Assembly (NCBI GenBank): GCA_003635265.1 | Contig: PYIZ01000028.1 | Location: forward strand, 16,587-80,586 | DNA from: Candidatus Poribacteria bacterium | Lineage (GTDB): Bacteria; Poribacteria; WGA-4E; PCPOR2b | Direction: 5' to 3' | DNA: 64,000 bases | Part shown: positions 8,644 through 16,516 of the stretch, piece by piece | How the letters are laid out: each line of letters begins with the position of its first letter | Numbering within the stretch: the first letter of the stretch is position 1 | Notes under the pieces: model-generated | What the model was told of the DNA's origin: nothing | Seen by the model: only the letters and a program-made list of their open reading frames with translations | Database searches by the model: none | Program-made: the position numbers and the translations under genes

Positions 8644-8660
8644 ATAGGAGGTGATCCTAT
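8644..8660. repeat. Small palindrome containing the 16S anti-SD complement
   Basis: ATAGGA (8644-8649) and TCCTAT (8655-8660) form a hairpin around GGTGA. The 12 bases AGGAGGTGATCC are the exact complement of the conserved 3' end of bacterial 16S rRNA, yet no start codon follows within useful distance. Probably chance or a hairpin. Confidence 0.35.
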
Positions 8661-8744
8661 AAGGCGCGGACGAAACGAGATTCCCAAATTCGTTTTTTTG
8701 GGCAGGATTTAACTAACCCGATAAGGGCAAAGGAGATTTTTTTT

Positions 8745-9176
8745 ATGGAAGCCTTAAAGCGAGTTATAGGTGTTGTTCTGATCCTGATTGCGGCAATAGT
8801 TGCCATCCACACAGTCATCGAGCCGCTTTACCACACTTCCAGCGATGCTCAACCTTACAGCAGTGCTTGGAATTGGATTAACTGGCTCTCTGCTATCTCA
8901 ATAATATTGGGATTGATATTCAGCTACATTCGCATGAGCCGTGCTGGTGAGAATGCTAGTGGGCCAGAGTTCATAGCTGCCAACACATTATTCTACGGAT
9001 TCCTGTTCACAGCTATACTCTTCTTCTGGAACTGGTTTGGCCTCCACAACACAGAAACGTTTACTGCTGCCAGTGCCGATGTCCGATCGCTGGTATGGAT
9101 TCTCTTTGACGCTTTACACCCGTTATTGAGCGGTGCGTTAGGGGCTCACTTGCTGCGGTCCAGTGCCAGTGAATAG
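8745..9176 (+). CDS. Small four-helix membrane protein, unknown function
   Basis: 143 residues; ATG at 8745 with AAAGGAG upstream. Four hydrophobic helices lie at about 6-22, 43-62, 82-102 and 116-137, with a Trp-rich loop (SSAWNWINWLS) and a second aromatic segment (FFWNWFGLH). I do not recognise a named family. It should sit in the inner membrane. It is followed by a strong hairpin at 9215-9244, so it ends a transcript. Confidence 0.7.
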   Translation: MEALKRVIGVVLILIAAIVAIHTVIEPLYHTSSDAQPYSSAWNWINWLSAISIILGLIFSYIRMSRAGENASGPEFIAANTLFYGFLFTAILFFWNWFGLHNTETFTAASADVRSLVWILFDALHPLLSGALGAHLLRSSASE

Positions 9177-9214
9177 CCTGTTTGTAACCCATCTTTAGCA
9201 TGTCAGCGTTATAT

Positions 9215-9244
9215 CTTCTGCGTCCGGGTCACTGGGCGCAGAAG
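9215..9244 (+). terminator. Strong hairpin after the membrane protein gene
   Basis: CTTCTGCGTCC (9215-9225) pairs with GGGCGCAGAAG (9234-9244), 11 pairs with one G-U. It lacks a T-run (TCTTAAAA follows), so it is a terminator or mRNA-stabilising hairpin. Confidence 0.5.
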
Positions 9245-9313
9245 TCTTAAAAGGCAGCGATATCTACTAGCTATTCACAGCCAAGAAAACTTGCGCCATA
9301 TTAGGAGAGCTTA

Positions 9314-9661
9314 ATGGCAGTTAATGTTCGTCATCGAGATAATGTTGTTATTTTGGAACTAAACGGTAAGATCTTTGGACCTGCCGCCCTTGAATTCAAA
9401 AGGGCATTTGAGGAACAGATCGCCAGTTGCGCTGGAACCCCCAAGTTCTTGGTAGACTTTGCCGACGTTACGATCATGGGAAGTTCAGGACTCGGTGCCT
9501 TAACCGGGGCATACGTATCCGTCGAACAAAAGGGTGGGTTAGTTGCAATCATCAACGTCGGTCCAAACATCCAAAATCTCATGATTCGGAGCAAGCTAGT
9601 CGAACAATTTGAACCGTTTGATAGTGAAGAAGAAGCGATAGATGCTCTGAATGCAGAGTGA
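9314..9661 (+). CDS. STAS-domain anti-sigma-factor antagonist (SpoIIAA-like)
   Basis: 115 residues; ATG at 9314, GGAG 7 bases upstream. The full STAS fold is present: VVILELNGKIFGPAALEFKRAF, then FLVDFADVTIMGSSGLGALTGAY, where the serine in MGSSGLG is the usual phosphorylation site. The family frees a sigma or anti-sigma partner in partner-switching when dephosphorylated. No RsbW-type kinase or PP2C phosphatase is nearby, so the partners are encoded elsewhere. Cytoplasmic. Confidence 0.9.
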   Translation: MAVNVRHRDNVVILELNGKIFGPAALEFKRAFEEQIASCAGTPKFLVDFADVTIMGSSGLGALTGAYVSVEQKGGLVAIINVGPNIQNLMIRSKLVEQFEPFDSEEEAIDALNAE

Positions 9662-9676
9662 AGGTGTCTCCCCCTG

Positions 9677-10498
9677 CTACCTTACCCAGTGCCGATAGAG
9701 CGGTTTGACCTCCTCTGGTAGTGCTCCGTAAATCGCCGGGGAAACCGCCGCAACCTCATTTTCATTTCCACCTGTTTCGTCCACTATGCGAGCCCGTTCA
9801 TCCGAGCCGGGCATCAATACATCAAGATTCAACCACCACGGCGCATAGCGCACTGCCATCCCAACGCGTGGTTTATCGGTTTTATTGGGTGCGGTGGCAT
9901 GCCACGTCCGACTATCAAGTATCAATACACTTCCCGCAACTCCTGTCGCCTGCATCTCGGTGGGATAAGGCTTAAGAGGGTCGACGCCATTGTCTCCTGA
10001 TGGATTGTTCGGGGACCGGTGACTGCCCGGCACAACCAATGTACCGCCGGTTTCATGTGTAAATGGCGAGAGCATCCACAATGTGGTCAGGTGTATGACC
10101 GCATCGGGATATGGGGCAGGTATATGTCCGGCATTGTTTTGATTGAAGGGCCAATCCGAATGTAGTGCACCACGCACATTGCCCGGGTAGTTGATATGCG
10201 CCGTTGTGAATGAAATACGCACATGTGCTCCGAATAACGCTTCGGCAATCCCCAATACGCGCTCGTCAGCTAGGTAAGGTGCGAACGACTGGTTAAATGC
10301 CAGCAGACCTTTCCGAGTCCCTACGCCTCCAACACCGGTATAAGTCCCGTGTGCCTCGACTGTTTTCTCAACGCTTTGACTGATCGCCCCCACCTTATCT
10401 TTGGGAATGACATCTTCAACCACGCACCAGCCATTGATTTCTAGGTGTAACAGCGCTGATTTTACAGTCATGGCTGTTTTCTCATCGGTCATCTTCAT
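9677..10498 (-). CDS. Phytanoyl-CoA dioxygenase (PhyH) family protein 1
   Basis: 273 residues on the minus strand. The Fe(II)/2-oxoglutarate site is visible as H-x-D in ALHSDWPFN (about 139-141) and a distal histidine in RTWHATAPNKTDKPR, with the arginine for 2-oxoglutarate after it. The fold VPGSHRSPN is typical of PhyH. The family hydroxylates varied small molecules; the substrate is not known. The start overlaps the methyltransferase stop by ATGA, so the two are translationally coupled in a three-gene operon. Confidence 0.88.
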   Translation of the reverse strand: MKMTDEKTAMTVKSALLHLEINGWCVVEDVIPKDKVGAISQSVEKTVEAHGTYTGVGGVGTRKGLLAFNQSFAPYLADERVLGIAEALFGAHVRISFTTAHINYPGNVRGALHSDWPFNQNNAGHIPAPYPDAVIHLTTLWMLSPFTHETGGTLVVPGSHRSPNNPSGDNGVDPLKPYPTEMQATGVAGSVLILDSRTWHATAPNKTDKPRVGMAVRYAPWWLNLDVLMPGSDERARIVDETGGNENEVAAVSPAIYGALPEEVKPLYRHWVR

Positions 10499-11256
10499 GC
10501 CTCCTCTTTACGGGCGGTAAAATTAATCCGATCGGAGTGTCGATTCCATCGGCTAAATGTGTACATGTCATACGCGCTGAGCATTTTGTATCCCGTCTGT
10601 TTCAATAGCCTTTTGACGGTGCCGACCTCAAAGATTTTCTGGATGTGAACCTCTTCATAACGACGAAACAGATCTCCTTCACGAATAAAAAAAGTGAGTG
10701 CCGTCCGGCAAATCTTATCGTGATAGGTGTACATATTTTTCCACGTATAGGAGTAGTCGGGATGGTTCTCCGAAAATGTCTGCCCATGGAAGTGCTGAAC
10801 GATATTCCGCTCAGTAGTAACATCGAAGATAAACAACCCGGACGGGATCAAATGCTTTGAAACTGCTCGAAAAACCGCCTCCAGTTCGGCTTCATCAACC
10901 GCATAGTTGATACTATCGTAGATGCAAAGCACCGCGTCAAACTGCTCCTGGAGGTCGAAATCGCGCATATCCCCACGCATAAATGGGATATCTAGCCAAC
11001 GCTCCTCCGCCTTTTGGCGCGCAATGGTCAGCATTCCCTCGGCGCGGTCTAAGCCGCACATTTCGTAGCCTCGTTCTTCCATCAGTACTGTCAACGCACC
11101 AGTGCCGCAGGCAACCTCTAAAATCTTTCGCGGCTCAGATTTATAGTGCTTGAAGAGGTCCTCAATATAGGTTGCCCAGCGGACATAGTTGACATTCGCC
11201 ATCATGCGGTCATAGGGATACGCAAATTTTTCGTACGGATCTGTCAATTCTTTCAT
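10495..11256 (-). CDS. Class I SAM-dependent methyltransferase
   Basis: 253 residues, ATG at 11256. Motif I is ILEVACGTGALTVLMEERG (about 42-60), then an acidic residue in CGLDRAEGML, and motif IV in FDAVLCIYDSINYA. It matches the cytoplasmic small-molecule methyltransferases with a Rossmann fold (Methyltransf_25 type). It follows the small membrane protein gene by three bases and overlaps the PhyH gene by four. Coupled hydroxylation and methylation of one small molecule is plausible but inferred. Confidence 0.85.
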   Translation of the reverse strand: MKELTDPYEKFAYPYDRMMANVNYVRWATYIEDLFKHYKSEPRKILEVACGTGALTVLMEERGYEMCGLDRAEGMLTIARQKAEERWLDIPFMRGDMRDFDLQEQFDAVLCIYDSINYAVDEAELEAVFRAVSKHLIPSGLFIFDVTTERNIVQHFHGQTFSENHPDYSYTWKNMYTYHDKICRTALTFFIREGDLFRRYEEVHIQKIFEVGTVKRLLKQTGYKMLSAYDMYTFSRWNRHSDRINFTARKEEA

Positions 11257-11259
11257 CCG

Positions 11260-11673
11260 CTACTGTTCCTTTCCTTTGTATCCCACAGCCGCATCCGTCA
11301 TTTTCAGCAGCGTATTAATCTCTTCCGCACTCCACAGACCATCTTCGTTCGCCTTCGACGCATAACCGATCGCAATTCTGATTTTCGTCAAACGCACCTG
11401 TCCTCGCAGATAACTCAACGGCATAGCCTGCATCGCTTGTTCAACCCGATCGAATGTAGCTTTGATTGCCTCTGCATCAACACCGTCGGGTGCTTGCTGT
11501 ATCAGTTGACTCTTCATGAGATCTGCAGCAAAACTGAATAGCTCTGTTATTAAATACCATTGCAGGAAAAAGAAAATAAGCAAAACTATGAGGAGAACCG
11601 TGAGCACTTTGGTCATAAGTGGTATTCGTTTGCGCGATTTTCCCTGAAGCAAATCGGTTGAATTTGTCGCCAT
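11260..11673 (-). CDS. Small single-pass membrane protein, unknown function
   Basis: 137 residues from the ATG at 11673, preceded by GAGAGGG; a longer frame to 11742 has no ribosome site and reads into the promoter. One transmembrane helix (MTKVLTVLLIVLLIFFFLQWYLI, about 21-43) follows a basic N-terminus. The rest is a soluble helical domain with EAIKATFDRVEQAMQAMP and a C-terminal EEINTLLKMTDAA. I recognise no family. It is the first gene of the operon with the methyltransferase and PhyH gene. Confidence 0.65.
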   Translation of the reverse strand: MATNSTDLLQGKSRKRIPLMTKVLTVLLIVLLIFFFLQWYLITELFSFAADLMKSQLIQQAPDGVDAEAIKATFDRVEQAMQAMPLSYLRGQVRLTKIRIAIGYASKANEDGLWSAEEINTLLKMTDAAVGYKGKEQ

Positions 11674-12067
11674 GTTTTCCCTCTCTACTGTTGATAATTC
11701 AGTGCTCGCAAAAGCAAGATTAGCTCTGCGACATAATAGCACCAGCGGTACGGCTTGTCAACCGAAAATTTCCGTTGCCTTTTTTGTCATATATGCTACA
11801 ATTTTATTGACTGAAGAAGGTGCATAATGGTTGCCTGAATCACGGATTTAGCAGATTACTCCGAGAACACGGATAATCAAACCAAGTACCCACCCCACTG
11901 CGTACCTTCAACAACCCAAATCCACAAAATAGTGATATTTCTATAGAATTACGAAACCTACAAAGCCTGTGCTCCAGTTGCTCTGAATCCCAATCTTGTC
12001 GGGGCGGAGCGCAATGTTTATAGCATAACCTAGGCTAAATCAAGACGACCAAATAAGGAGTCACATC
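11674..12067. other. Divergent intergenic region
   Basis: Holds the minus-strand promoter at 11733-11761 and a weaker plus-strand candidate TTGCCT (11775-11780), 16 bases, TACAAT (11797-11802), which would leave a leader of about 260 bases before the hydrolase gene. No gene or clear structured RNA is seen in that leader. Confidence 0.4.
11733..11761 (-). promoter_or_regulatory. Strong sigma-70 promoter of the membrane protein/methyltransferase/PhyH operon
   Basis: On the minus strand TTGACA (11756-11761), 17 bases, TATTAT (11733-11738). It lies 60 bases upstream of the first start codon. It is near consensus in both boxes and in spacing. Confidence 0.7.
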
Positions 12068-12925
12068 ATGCCTGATTTTTCAATTGTCGATACGCATATC
12101 CATCTCTGGGACCCAAGCGTCCTGAGATATCCGTGGCTTGAAGATGTTCCATTTCTGAACAAACCCTATCTGCTAAAGGATTACCGAAACGCATGTGGGA
12201 CGGTTGATGTCGGCACGATGATCTTTGTGCAATGCGATCCGCACCCCGATGAAAACCTGAAAGAGGCAGAATGGATCACATCGTTATCGAAAGAAGACCC
12301 CAGAATCCGAGGGATTGTGGCAGGAGCACCGCTTGAGAAAGGGGACGGTGCAAGGCCACTTCTTGAGCAACTAGCTGAAAATCCGATGGTCAAAGGGATC
12401 CGCCGTCTGATTCAATCAGAAAGCCTCGAATTTTGTATCCAGCCCGATTTTATCAGAGGTGTCCAGTCGCTTGAGGAATTCGGCTTGAGCTTTGATATCT
12501 GTATTTACCATCCGCACCTCGCCAACACCATTCAGTTCGTCAAGCAGTGTCCGAACAACCAGTTTATACTAGACCATATCGGCAAACCGAACATCAAAGA
12601 TCAACTCTTTGAACCGTGGAAACGCGAGATTAAAGAGCTATCTGAATTCCCCAACGTCTCTTGTAAGGTCTCCGGCCTTGTAACCGAAGCCGATTTTGAA
12701 AACTGGACACGAGAGGACCTGAAGCCTTACATAGATCATGTGATCGAGTGCTTCGGATTTGATCGCGTGATTTACGGCAGCGATTGGCCCGTCGCAGCGC
12801 AGGCGACAAAATATCCCAGATGGGTTGAAACCTTGGAGTGGGCGGTCAGCGGATGCTCAGAAGATGAGTTGAGAAAATTGTTCCGCAACAACGCGCTTCA
12901 ATTTTACAGGGTTTCATCCGACTAA
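12068..12925 (+). CDS. Amidohydrolase-2 family TIM-barrel hydrolase (fuconolactonase-like)
   Basis: 285 residues; ATG at 12068, AAGGAG 7 bases upstream. The start IVDTHIHLWDPSVLRYPWL contains the metal HxH pair and the W-D-P pattern of the L-fuconolactonase-like branch (COG3618). QFILDHIGKPN and VIYGSDWPVA supply the later histidine and the aspartate metal ligand. The family opens sugar lactones or hydrolyses related esters in the cytoplasm. It is followed by an Ldh-type dehydrogenase, which suggests sugar acid breakdown. The exact lactone is unknown. Confidence 0.85.
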   Translation: MPDFSIVDTHIHLWDPSVLRYPWLEDVPFLNKPYLLKDYRNACGTVDVGTMIFVQCDPHPDENLKEAEWITSLSKEDPRIRGIVAGAPLEKGDGARPLLEQLAENPMVKGIRRLIQSESLEFCIQPDFIRGVQSLEEFGLSFDICIYHPHLANTIQFVKQCPNNQFILDHIGKPNIKDQLFEPWKREIKELSEFPNVSCKVSGLVTEADFENWTREDLKPYIDHVIECFGFDRVIYGSDWPVAAQATKYPRWVETLEWAVSGCSEDELRKLFRNNALQFYRVSSD

Positions 12926-12970
12926 TCCGCAATATATGACGATAAGCAATATGAAAAAGGGGGTAGAATC

Positions 12971-14041
12971 ATGGGAACAACGCATTCCTTTCAGGCAAGT
13001 TATCTACACGCAATGACGAGAGAAGTGTTTATGGCGGTGGATACGCCTCGTCATATCGCAGAAAATGTGGCAGAGATTTTGGTAAACGCAAATCTCGCCG
13101 GACACGACTCGCACGGCGTAATCCGCATTCCGAGCTATTTGCAAAGTATCGCAGATGGTAGAACGCAACCCGCCGCCGAACCAGAGTTTGTCGCCGAAAC
13201 TGCCAACACCTTCCGTGTTGACGGCGGAAACGGTTTCGGACACCACACTGCACGAAAAGCGATGGAACGGGCGATTGAGAAGGCAAAGGAGGCTGACAGC
13301 TGTAGTGTGAGTCTCGTCCACACAGGTCATATCGGGCGGCTCGGTGAATACGCGGAGCAGGCTGCACAGGCGGGGTGCATCGGCATCACCACCAATGGTA
13401 ACGGTGTGAAGGATGGCGGGAACATCGTCCCCTTTGGCGGAGCTAGTGGAGCACTCGGCACCAACCCGATTTCTGTCGGCGTCCCTACCGGTGACGACGC
13501 ACCATTTGTCATCGACTTTGCCACAAGCATGATCGCCGGCGGTAAGATTATGTTTGCCCAAAGCCGAGGGGTTGATTTACCTGAAGGCTGCATCGTGGAC
13601 AAACACGGCAACCCCAGCCTCAAAACAGCAGATTTCTATGACGGTGGATTTCTGCTGCCATTTGGCAAGCACAAAGGTTACGCATTCTCATTGCTTATGT
13701 GCCTGCTTGGTGGATTGAGTGGAAATTTCGATGTTGGACGTGGCGCGATGGGTGGACAGTTTATGCAGGTATTGAACGTCAGCACGTTTACCCCATTGGA
13801 ACCGTATCAACAAGGCGTGCGCGCGTTTCTTGATGGTATTAAGTCGATACCAGCCGCACCCGGTTTTGACGAGGTGTTGGTTCCCGGCGATTATGAGCAC
13901 CGTTCTCGCCTCCAGCGTCTGGCGCACGGGGTAGATGTGCCGGACACAACCTACCAGCAGATCCTGGAGTGGGGTGAGAGATTGGACGTTTCTTTGGGAG
14001 AGGAGATAATTGAACCTGCCGATGTGGACAGATACCAATAA
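12971..14041 (+). CDS. Ldh-family (malate/L-lactate-type) NAD(P)-dependent oxidoreductase
   Basis: 356 residues; ATG at 12971, preceded by AAAGGGGG. The fold of the malate/lactate/ureidoglycolate dehydrogenase family (Ldh_2) is clear: NLAGHDSHGVIRIPSYL with the catalytic histidine, HTGHIGRLGEYAEQAA, GTNPISVGVP, FVIDFATSMIAGGKI and PFGKHKGYAFSLLM. It reduces a 2-oxo acid or oxidises a 2-hydroxy acid with NAD(P). It is unrelated in fold to classical lactate dehydrogenase. It follows the lactonase-like gene by 45 bases and is likely co-transcribed, so the substrate may be the opened sugar acid. Confidence 0.88.
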   Translation: MGTTHSFQASYLHAMTREVFMAVDTPRHIAENVAEILVNANLAGHDSHGVIRIPSYLQSIADGRTQPAAEPEFVAETANTFRVDGGNGFGHHTARKAMERAIEKAKEADSCSVSLVHTGHIGRLGEYAEQAAQAGCIGITTNGNGVKDGGNIVPFGGASGALGTNPISVGVPTGDDAPFVIDFATSMIAGGKIMFAQSRGVDLPEGCIVDKHGNPSLKTADFYDGGFLLPFGKHKGYAFSLLMCLLGGLSGNFDVGRGAMGGQFMQVLNVSTFTPLEPYQQGVRAFLDGIKSIPAAPGFDEVLVPGDYEHRSRLQRLAHGVDVPDTTYQQILEWGERLDVSLGEEIIEPADVDRYQ

Positions 14042-14078
14042 AACATCAAAAGACAATCCAAACTCAAAGAGTGTGAAA

Positions 14079-14096
14079 CGTGATGCGTGAAACGTG
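14079..14096. repeat. Dispersed CGTGATSCGTGAAACGT motif
   Basis: The 17 bases at 14079-14095 match 1481-1497 except for one position. Shorter pieces (GTGAAACGTG) occur at 2631 and inside the MoxR gene near 34485-34507. They look like a dispersed simple-sequence family of unknown role. Confidence 0.4.
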
Positions 14097-14138
14097 AAGA
14101 CCATTTCCTCATTAGCTGGAAATACCAGAAATCTGTAG

Positions 14139-14159
14139 GGGTAGGTCTTGTGCCTACCC
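14139..14159. repeat. Intergenic palindrome with G/C arms
   Basis: GGGTAGG (14139-14145) and CCTACCC (14153-14159) with a 7-base loop, flanked by GTAG. It is one of several core-variable palindromes in the window. Confidence 0.6.
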
Positions 14160-14203
14160 AACACTTGATCGTCGGTCGAATTGCGCGTTGGGTTTCACTA
14201 CAT

Positions 14204-14362
14204 CTATATTATTAAGACTGTGTTCTTGTCAGACAGGATCTCTATTATCTTGATGCTGAGGTTATGCCTTCGACACAGTTCCGCTTGTGAACTTTGACCC
14301 ATAAGGGCCTCTATAACCACTTCCGCCTTAAATTGCGGGGTGAATCTTCTACGTTTTGCCAT
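14204..14362 (-). pseudogene. Truncated IS3-family transposase OrfA
   Basis: On the minus strand 52 codons start at ATG 14362, preceded by AAAGGAG, and read MAKRRRFTPQFKAEVV, then SQAELCRRHNLS, before an early stop at 14204. This is the helix-turn-helix start of IS3-family OrfA (HTH_Tnp_1 type); the family protein is about 90-100 residues and continues into a leucine zipper, which is missing. The last 15 residues do not look like the family, so the break is after the HTH. No OrfB follows. It marks an old insertion sequence between the Ldh and epimerase genes. Confidence 0.7.
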
Positions 14363-14450
14363 CGGAAAGCTCCTTTCAATCGGATTGGCATCGTATCACA
14401 ATCTTGGTTTAGATGGTGGCCCAAATTTCCGATGACAGTACACCTAATTA

Positions 14451-15212
14451 CTAGCGATAGTCCTCCGCTGCATCTTCAGGCTCGTAGCCCACCACCTCAC
14501 GGGCATGTGAAATATCGCGGTAAGCCCACTTGTTATCAGACACAACCTCGAAAATCTCGAACTTCACGCTGTCAGGTGCTTCAATGCACTTTTCGATCAT
14601 CTGTGCAACGTCCCGCTGGCTGCACCAGACAGAGAAACCACGGATATCTGTCGGACGATTTTCACGAGTGACTGCGCCGATGCGCAGACTGATTATCGAG
14701 ATGTCACAGGTGTCCGTAAAATGCCTCGCCAACGCCTCACCGAAAACTTTGGAGCAGCCGTAAAGTCCTCCGGGCCACGTCGGTGTTTCGTGGCCTACCT
14801 TCTTCCATGTCTCAGGGACTTCATCGTAACGCCCCGCAACGATCGCGTTGTAGGGAAATACCTGATCCCAATTTCTGACAGTTGCTCCGCTGCTAGCGAA
14901 AACGATTCGCTTCACACCTGCCTGCCGTGACGCCTCAAAGACGTTGTAACACCCTATGATATTCGCGTTCAACAATTCTTCCCATGTCATGCCCGACGGT
15001 TGCGCCATCGCAGCCAGATGCACGACTACGTCCACCCCCTCGAAAGCCGGTCGAATGGCATCCAAGTCAGCGATATCCGCTTGATGGCATTCGATGCCCT
15101 CTATTGGGCGGCGATTCAGTGCGCTCAAGGTATACTTACCCTCTACGCGTTCTCGCACCAAGCCCCCAATTAATCCACTCATCCCGGTAACGAGTACCTT
15201 CTTCTGTGCCAC
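14451..15212 (-). CDS. NAD-dependent epimerase/dehydratase (extended SDR)
   Basis: 253 residues; GTG start at 15212 chosen because GGAGG lies 7 bases upstream. The nucleotide-binding motif is VTGMSGLIGGLV (about 8-19). The catalytic pair is YGCSK (Y-x-x-x-K), and FASSG precedes it. It fits the NAD-dependent epimerase/dehydratase family, which acts on nucleotide sugars or, in the uronate dehydrogenase branch, on free uronic acids; the short length and the GMSGLIGG start are reminiscent of that branch. It stands alone behind a consensus promoter. Confidence 0.85.
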   Translation of the reverse strand: MAQKKVLVTGMSGLIGGLVRERVEGKYTLSALNRRPIEGIECHQADIADLDAIRPAFEGVDVVVHLAAMAQPSGMTWEELLNANIIGCYNVFEASRQAGVKRIVFASSGATVRNWDQVFPYNAIVAGRYDEVPETWKKVGHETPTWPGGLYGCSKVFGEALARHFTDTCDISIISLRIGAVTRENRPTDIRGFSVWCSQRDVAQMIEKCIEAPDSVKFEIFEVVSDNKWAYRDISHAREVVGYEPEDAAEDYR

Positions 15213-15297
15213 GGTTTTCCTCCGTTTTCATGTTATATTTTTGATAAAAATAAATACCTTCCCAATCAACCCCGGTTTATCTCCGCCGGTTCGTCCG

Positions 15298-15326
15298 ATT
15301 ATACGTTACCTTCAGCACATTGTCAA
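15298..15326 (-). promoter_or_regulatory. Consensus sigma-70 promoter of the epimerase gene
   Basis: On the minus strand TTGACA (15321-15326), 17 bases, TATAAT (15298-15303): both boxes and the spacing are exact consensus. It lies 86 bases upstream of the GTG start at 15212. Confidence 0.8.
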
Positions 15327-15470
15327 AATAATTTACATACCTTGCTCACCCAAGCATTCGATATTTACAGCCGATGAAAGCTGTGATACAATCAACCCGT
15401 CCCGACAAAAGCAGTGTTGATCCCACTAGCACATCAGAGACATGAGAAAACAGAGACAGCGGAGGAAAAG

Positions 15471-16301
15471 ATGGTTACCGAAGAACAAGCAAAATTTTTT
15501 GATGAGAACGGTTATCTCAAATACGGAAAGGTTCTGGAACAGAGCGAGGTCAAAGCACTTATTGACGGGTTGGATCGGATTGTTGATATCGAATTAGCAG
15601 GAGGGGACGATTCATCCGTCGAGTTCAGTGTAGGGCACCGCCGTAAAATCAGAGATGCTGAGGATGAGCCACGAGTCCTCACTCAATATGTGAATATGTG
15701 GAAACGAGATAAAGACTACGAAAAAACAGTACGACATCCGTTGATAACTGGAGTTGCTAAGACACTTTTGAAGACGCCAGAGCTCCGTCTGTGGCATGAT
15801 CACATCATCTCTAAGCCGCCACAAGACAACGGTCATTTCCGGTTTCACCAAGATTTCTACGGTTGGCCCCTCTCCGCCCCGCGAATCCTCAGCTGCTGGA
15901 TTGCTCTCGATGATGCCACTGTGGAAAATGGTTGTATGCACGTGGTTCCCGGCAGTCACCAAGACCGCCGCTTCTCCCCCGAAGCGAAAAAGAAAGAGGA
16001 CGAGGCGTTGGCAAAAGACCCAACCTTCAAGACCGAGCGAGCAAAAATGGAGGAACAGCACGCTAGTTTCGGCGTGCCTGTCGAACTTTCGACTGGTGAG
16101 TGTATGTTCCATCACTGTCTGAACTTCCACGCAACCCCGCAGAACACGACCAATCGGCAACGTCGTGCCTTTGTGATAATTTACTACGCCCAAGGCGTCT
16201 GTTTTAACAACGAACAAGCATCGCACCACTGCCTGATCCCAACGGTCGAAGTCAACCATGGTGAACCCCTCGTTGGCAGTGGGTTTCCAGCCGTGGGCTA
16301 G
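15471..16301 (+). CDS. Phytanoyl-CoA dioxygenase (PhyH) family protein 2
   Basis: 276 residues from ATG 15471, chosen for GGAGG 5 bases upstream; a start at 15414 lacks one. The metal site is FHQDFYGWP (H-x-D, about residues 124-126) and the distal histidine NFHATPQNTTNRQRRA, with the arginine that binds 2-oxoglutarate. CMHVVPGSHQDRR is typical PhyH. It is probably a cytoplasmic Fe(II)/2-oxoglutarate hydroxylase of unknown substrate. Single gene, convergent with the TonB receptor gene, with a shared hairpin between. Confidence 0.88.
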   Translation: MVTEEQAKFFDENGYLKYGKVLEQSEVKALIDGLDRIVDIELAGGDDSSVEFSVGHRRKIRDAEDEPRVLTQYVNMWKRDKDYEKTVRHPLITGVAKTLLKTPELRLWHDHIISKPPQDNGHFRFHQDFYGWPLSAPRILSCWIALDDATVENGCMHVVPGSHQDRRFSPEAKKKEDEALAKDPTFKTERAKMEEQHASFGVPVELSTGECMFHHCLNFHATPQNTTNRQRRAFVIIYYAQGVCFNNEQASHHCLIPTVEVNHGEPLVGSGFPAVG

Positions 16302-16386
16302 TATTTGCGATCCGCAAGCCCCGGCGAGGCGGTATACGTGTAGAGTCAAAACACCCCACCAATGAACTCGTGCAGATCAGAGAACA

Positions 16387-16471
16387 TACTAAAAAAAACG
16401 CCCTGATTCAACCGTCAAGACTCGGATTGCTCCAAGGTCAGGTGAGTTGAAATATCAGGGCGTTTTTTAGT
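16387..16471. terminator. Bidirectional terminator between convergent genes
   Basis: ACGCCCTGAT following an A-run (16391-16406) pairs with ATCAGGGCGT preceding a T-run (16453-16468). An inner TTCAAC/GTTGAA pair extends the stem. A-tract and T-tract on opposite sides allow termination of both the PhyH and TonB receptor transcripts. The loop of more than 40 bases is unusually long. Confidence 0.75.
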
Positions 16472-16476
16472 ATTTC

Positions 16477-16496
16477 GTCGAGATATGAATCTCGAC
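16477..16496. repeat. GTCGAGAT-ATGA-ATCTCGAC palindrome
   Basis: Perfect 8-base arms and a 4-base loop, followed by CTAC. A near-identical copy with two changes lies at 40622-40641 in another intergenic region, so it is a dispersed family. Confidence 0.6.
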
Positions 16497-16516
16497 CTAC
16501 TACACAACTTGATTGA

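Noticed and set aside
14294..14671. 125-codon plus frame
   Set aside because: It is antisense to the IS3 OrfA remnant and the epimerase gene.
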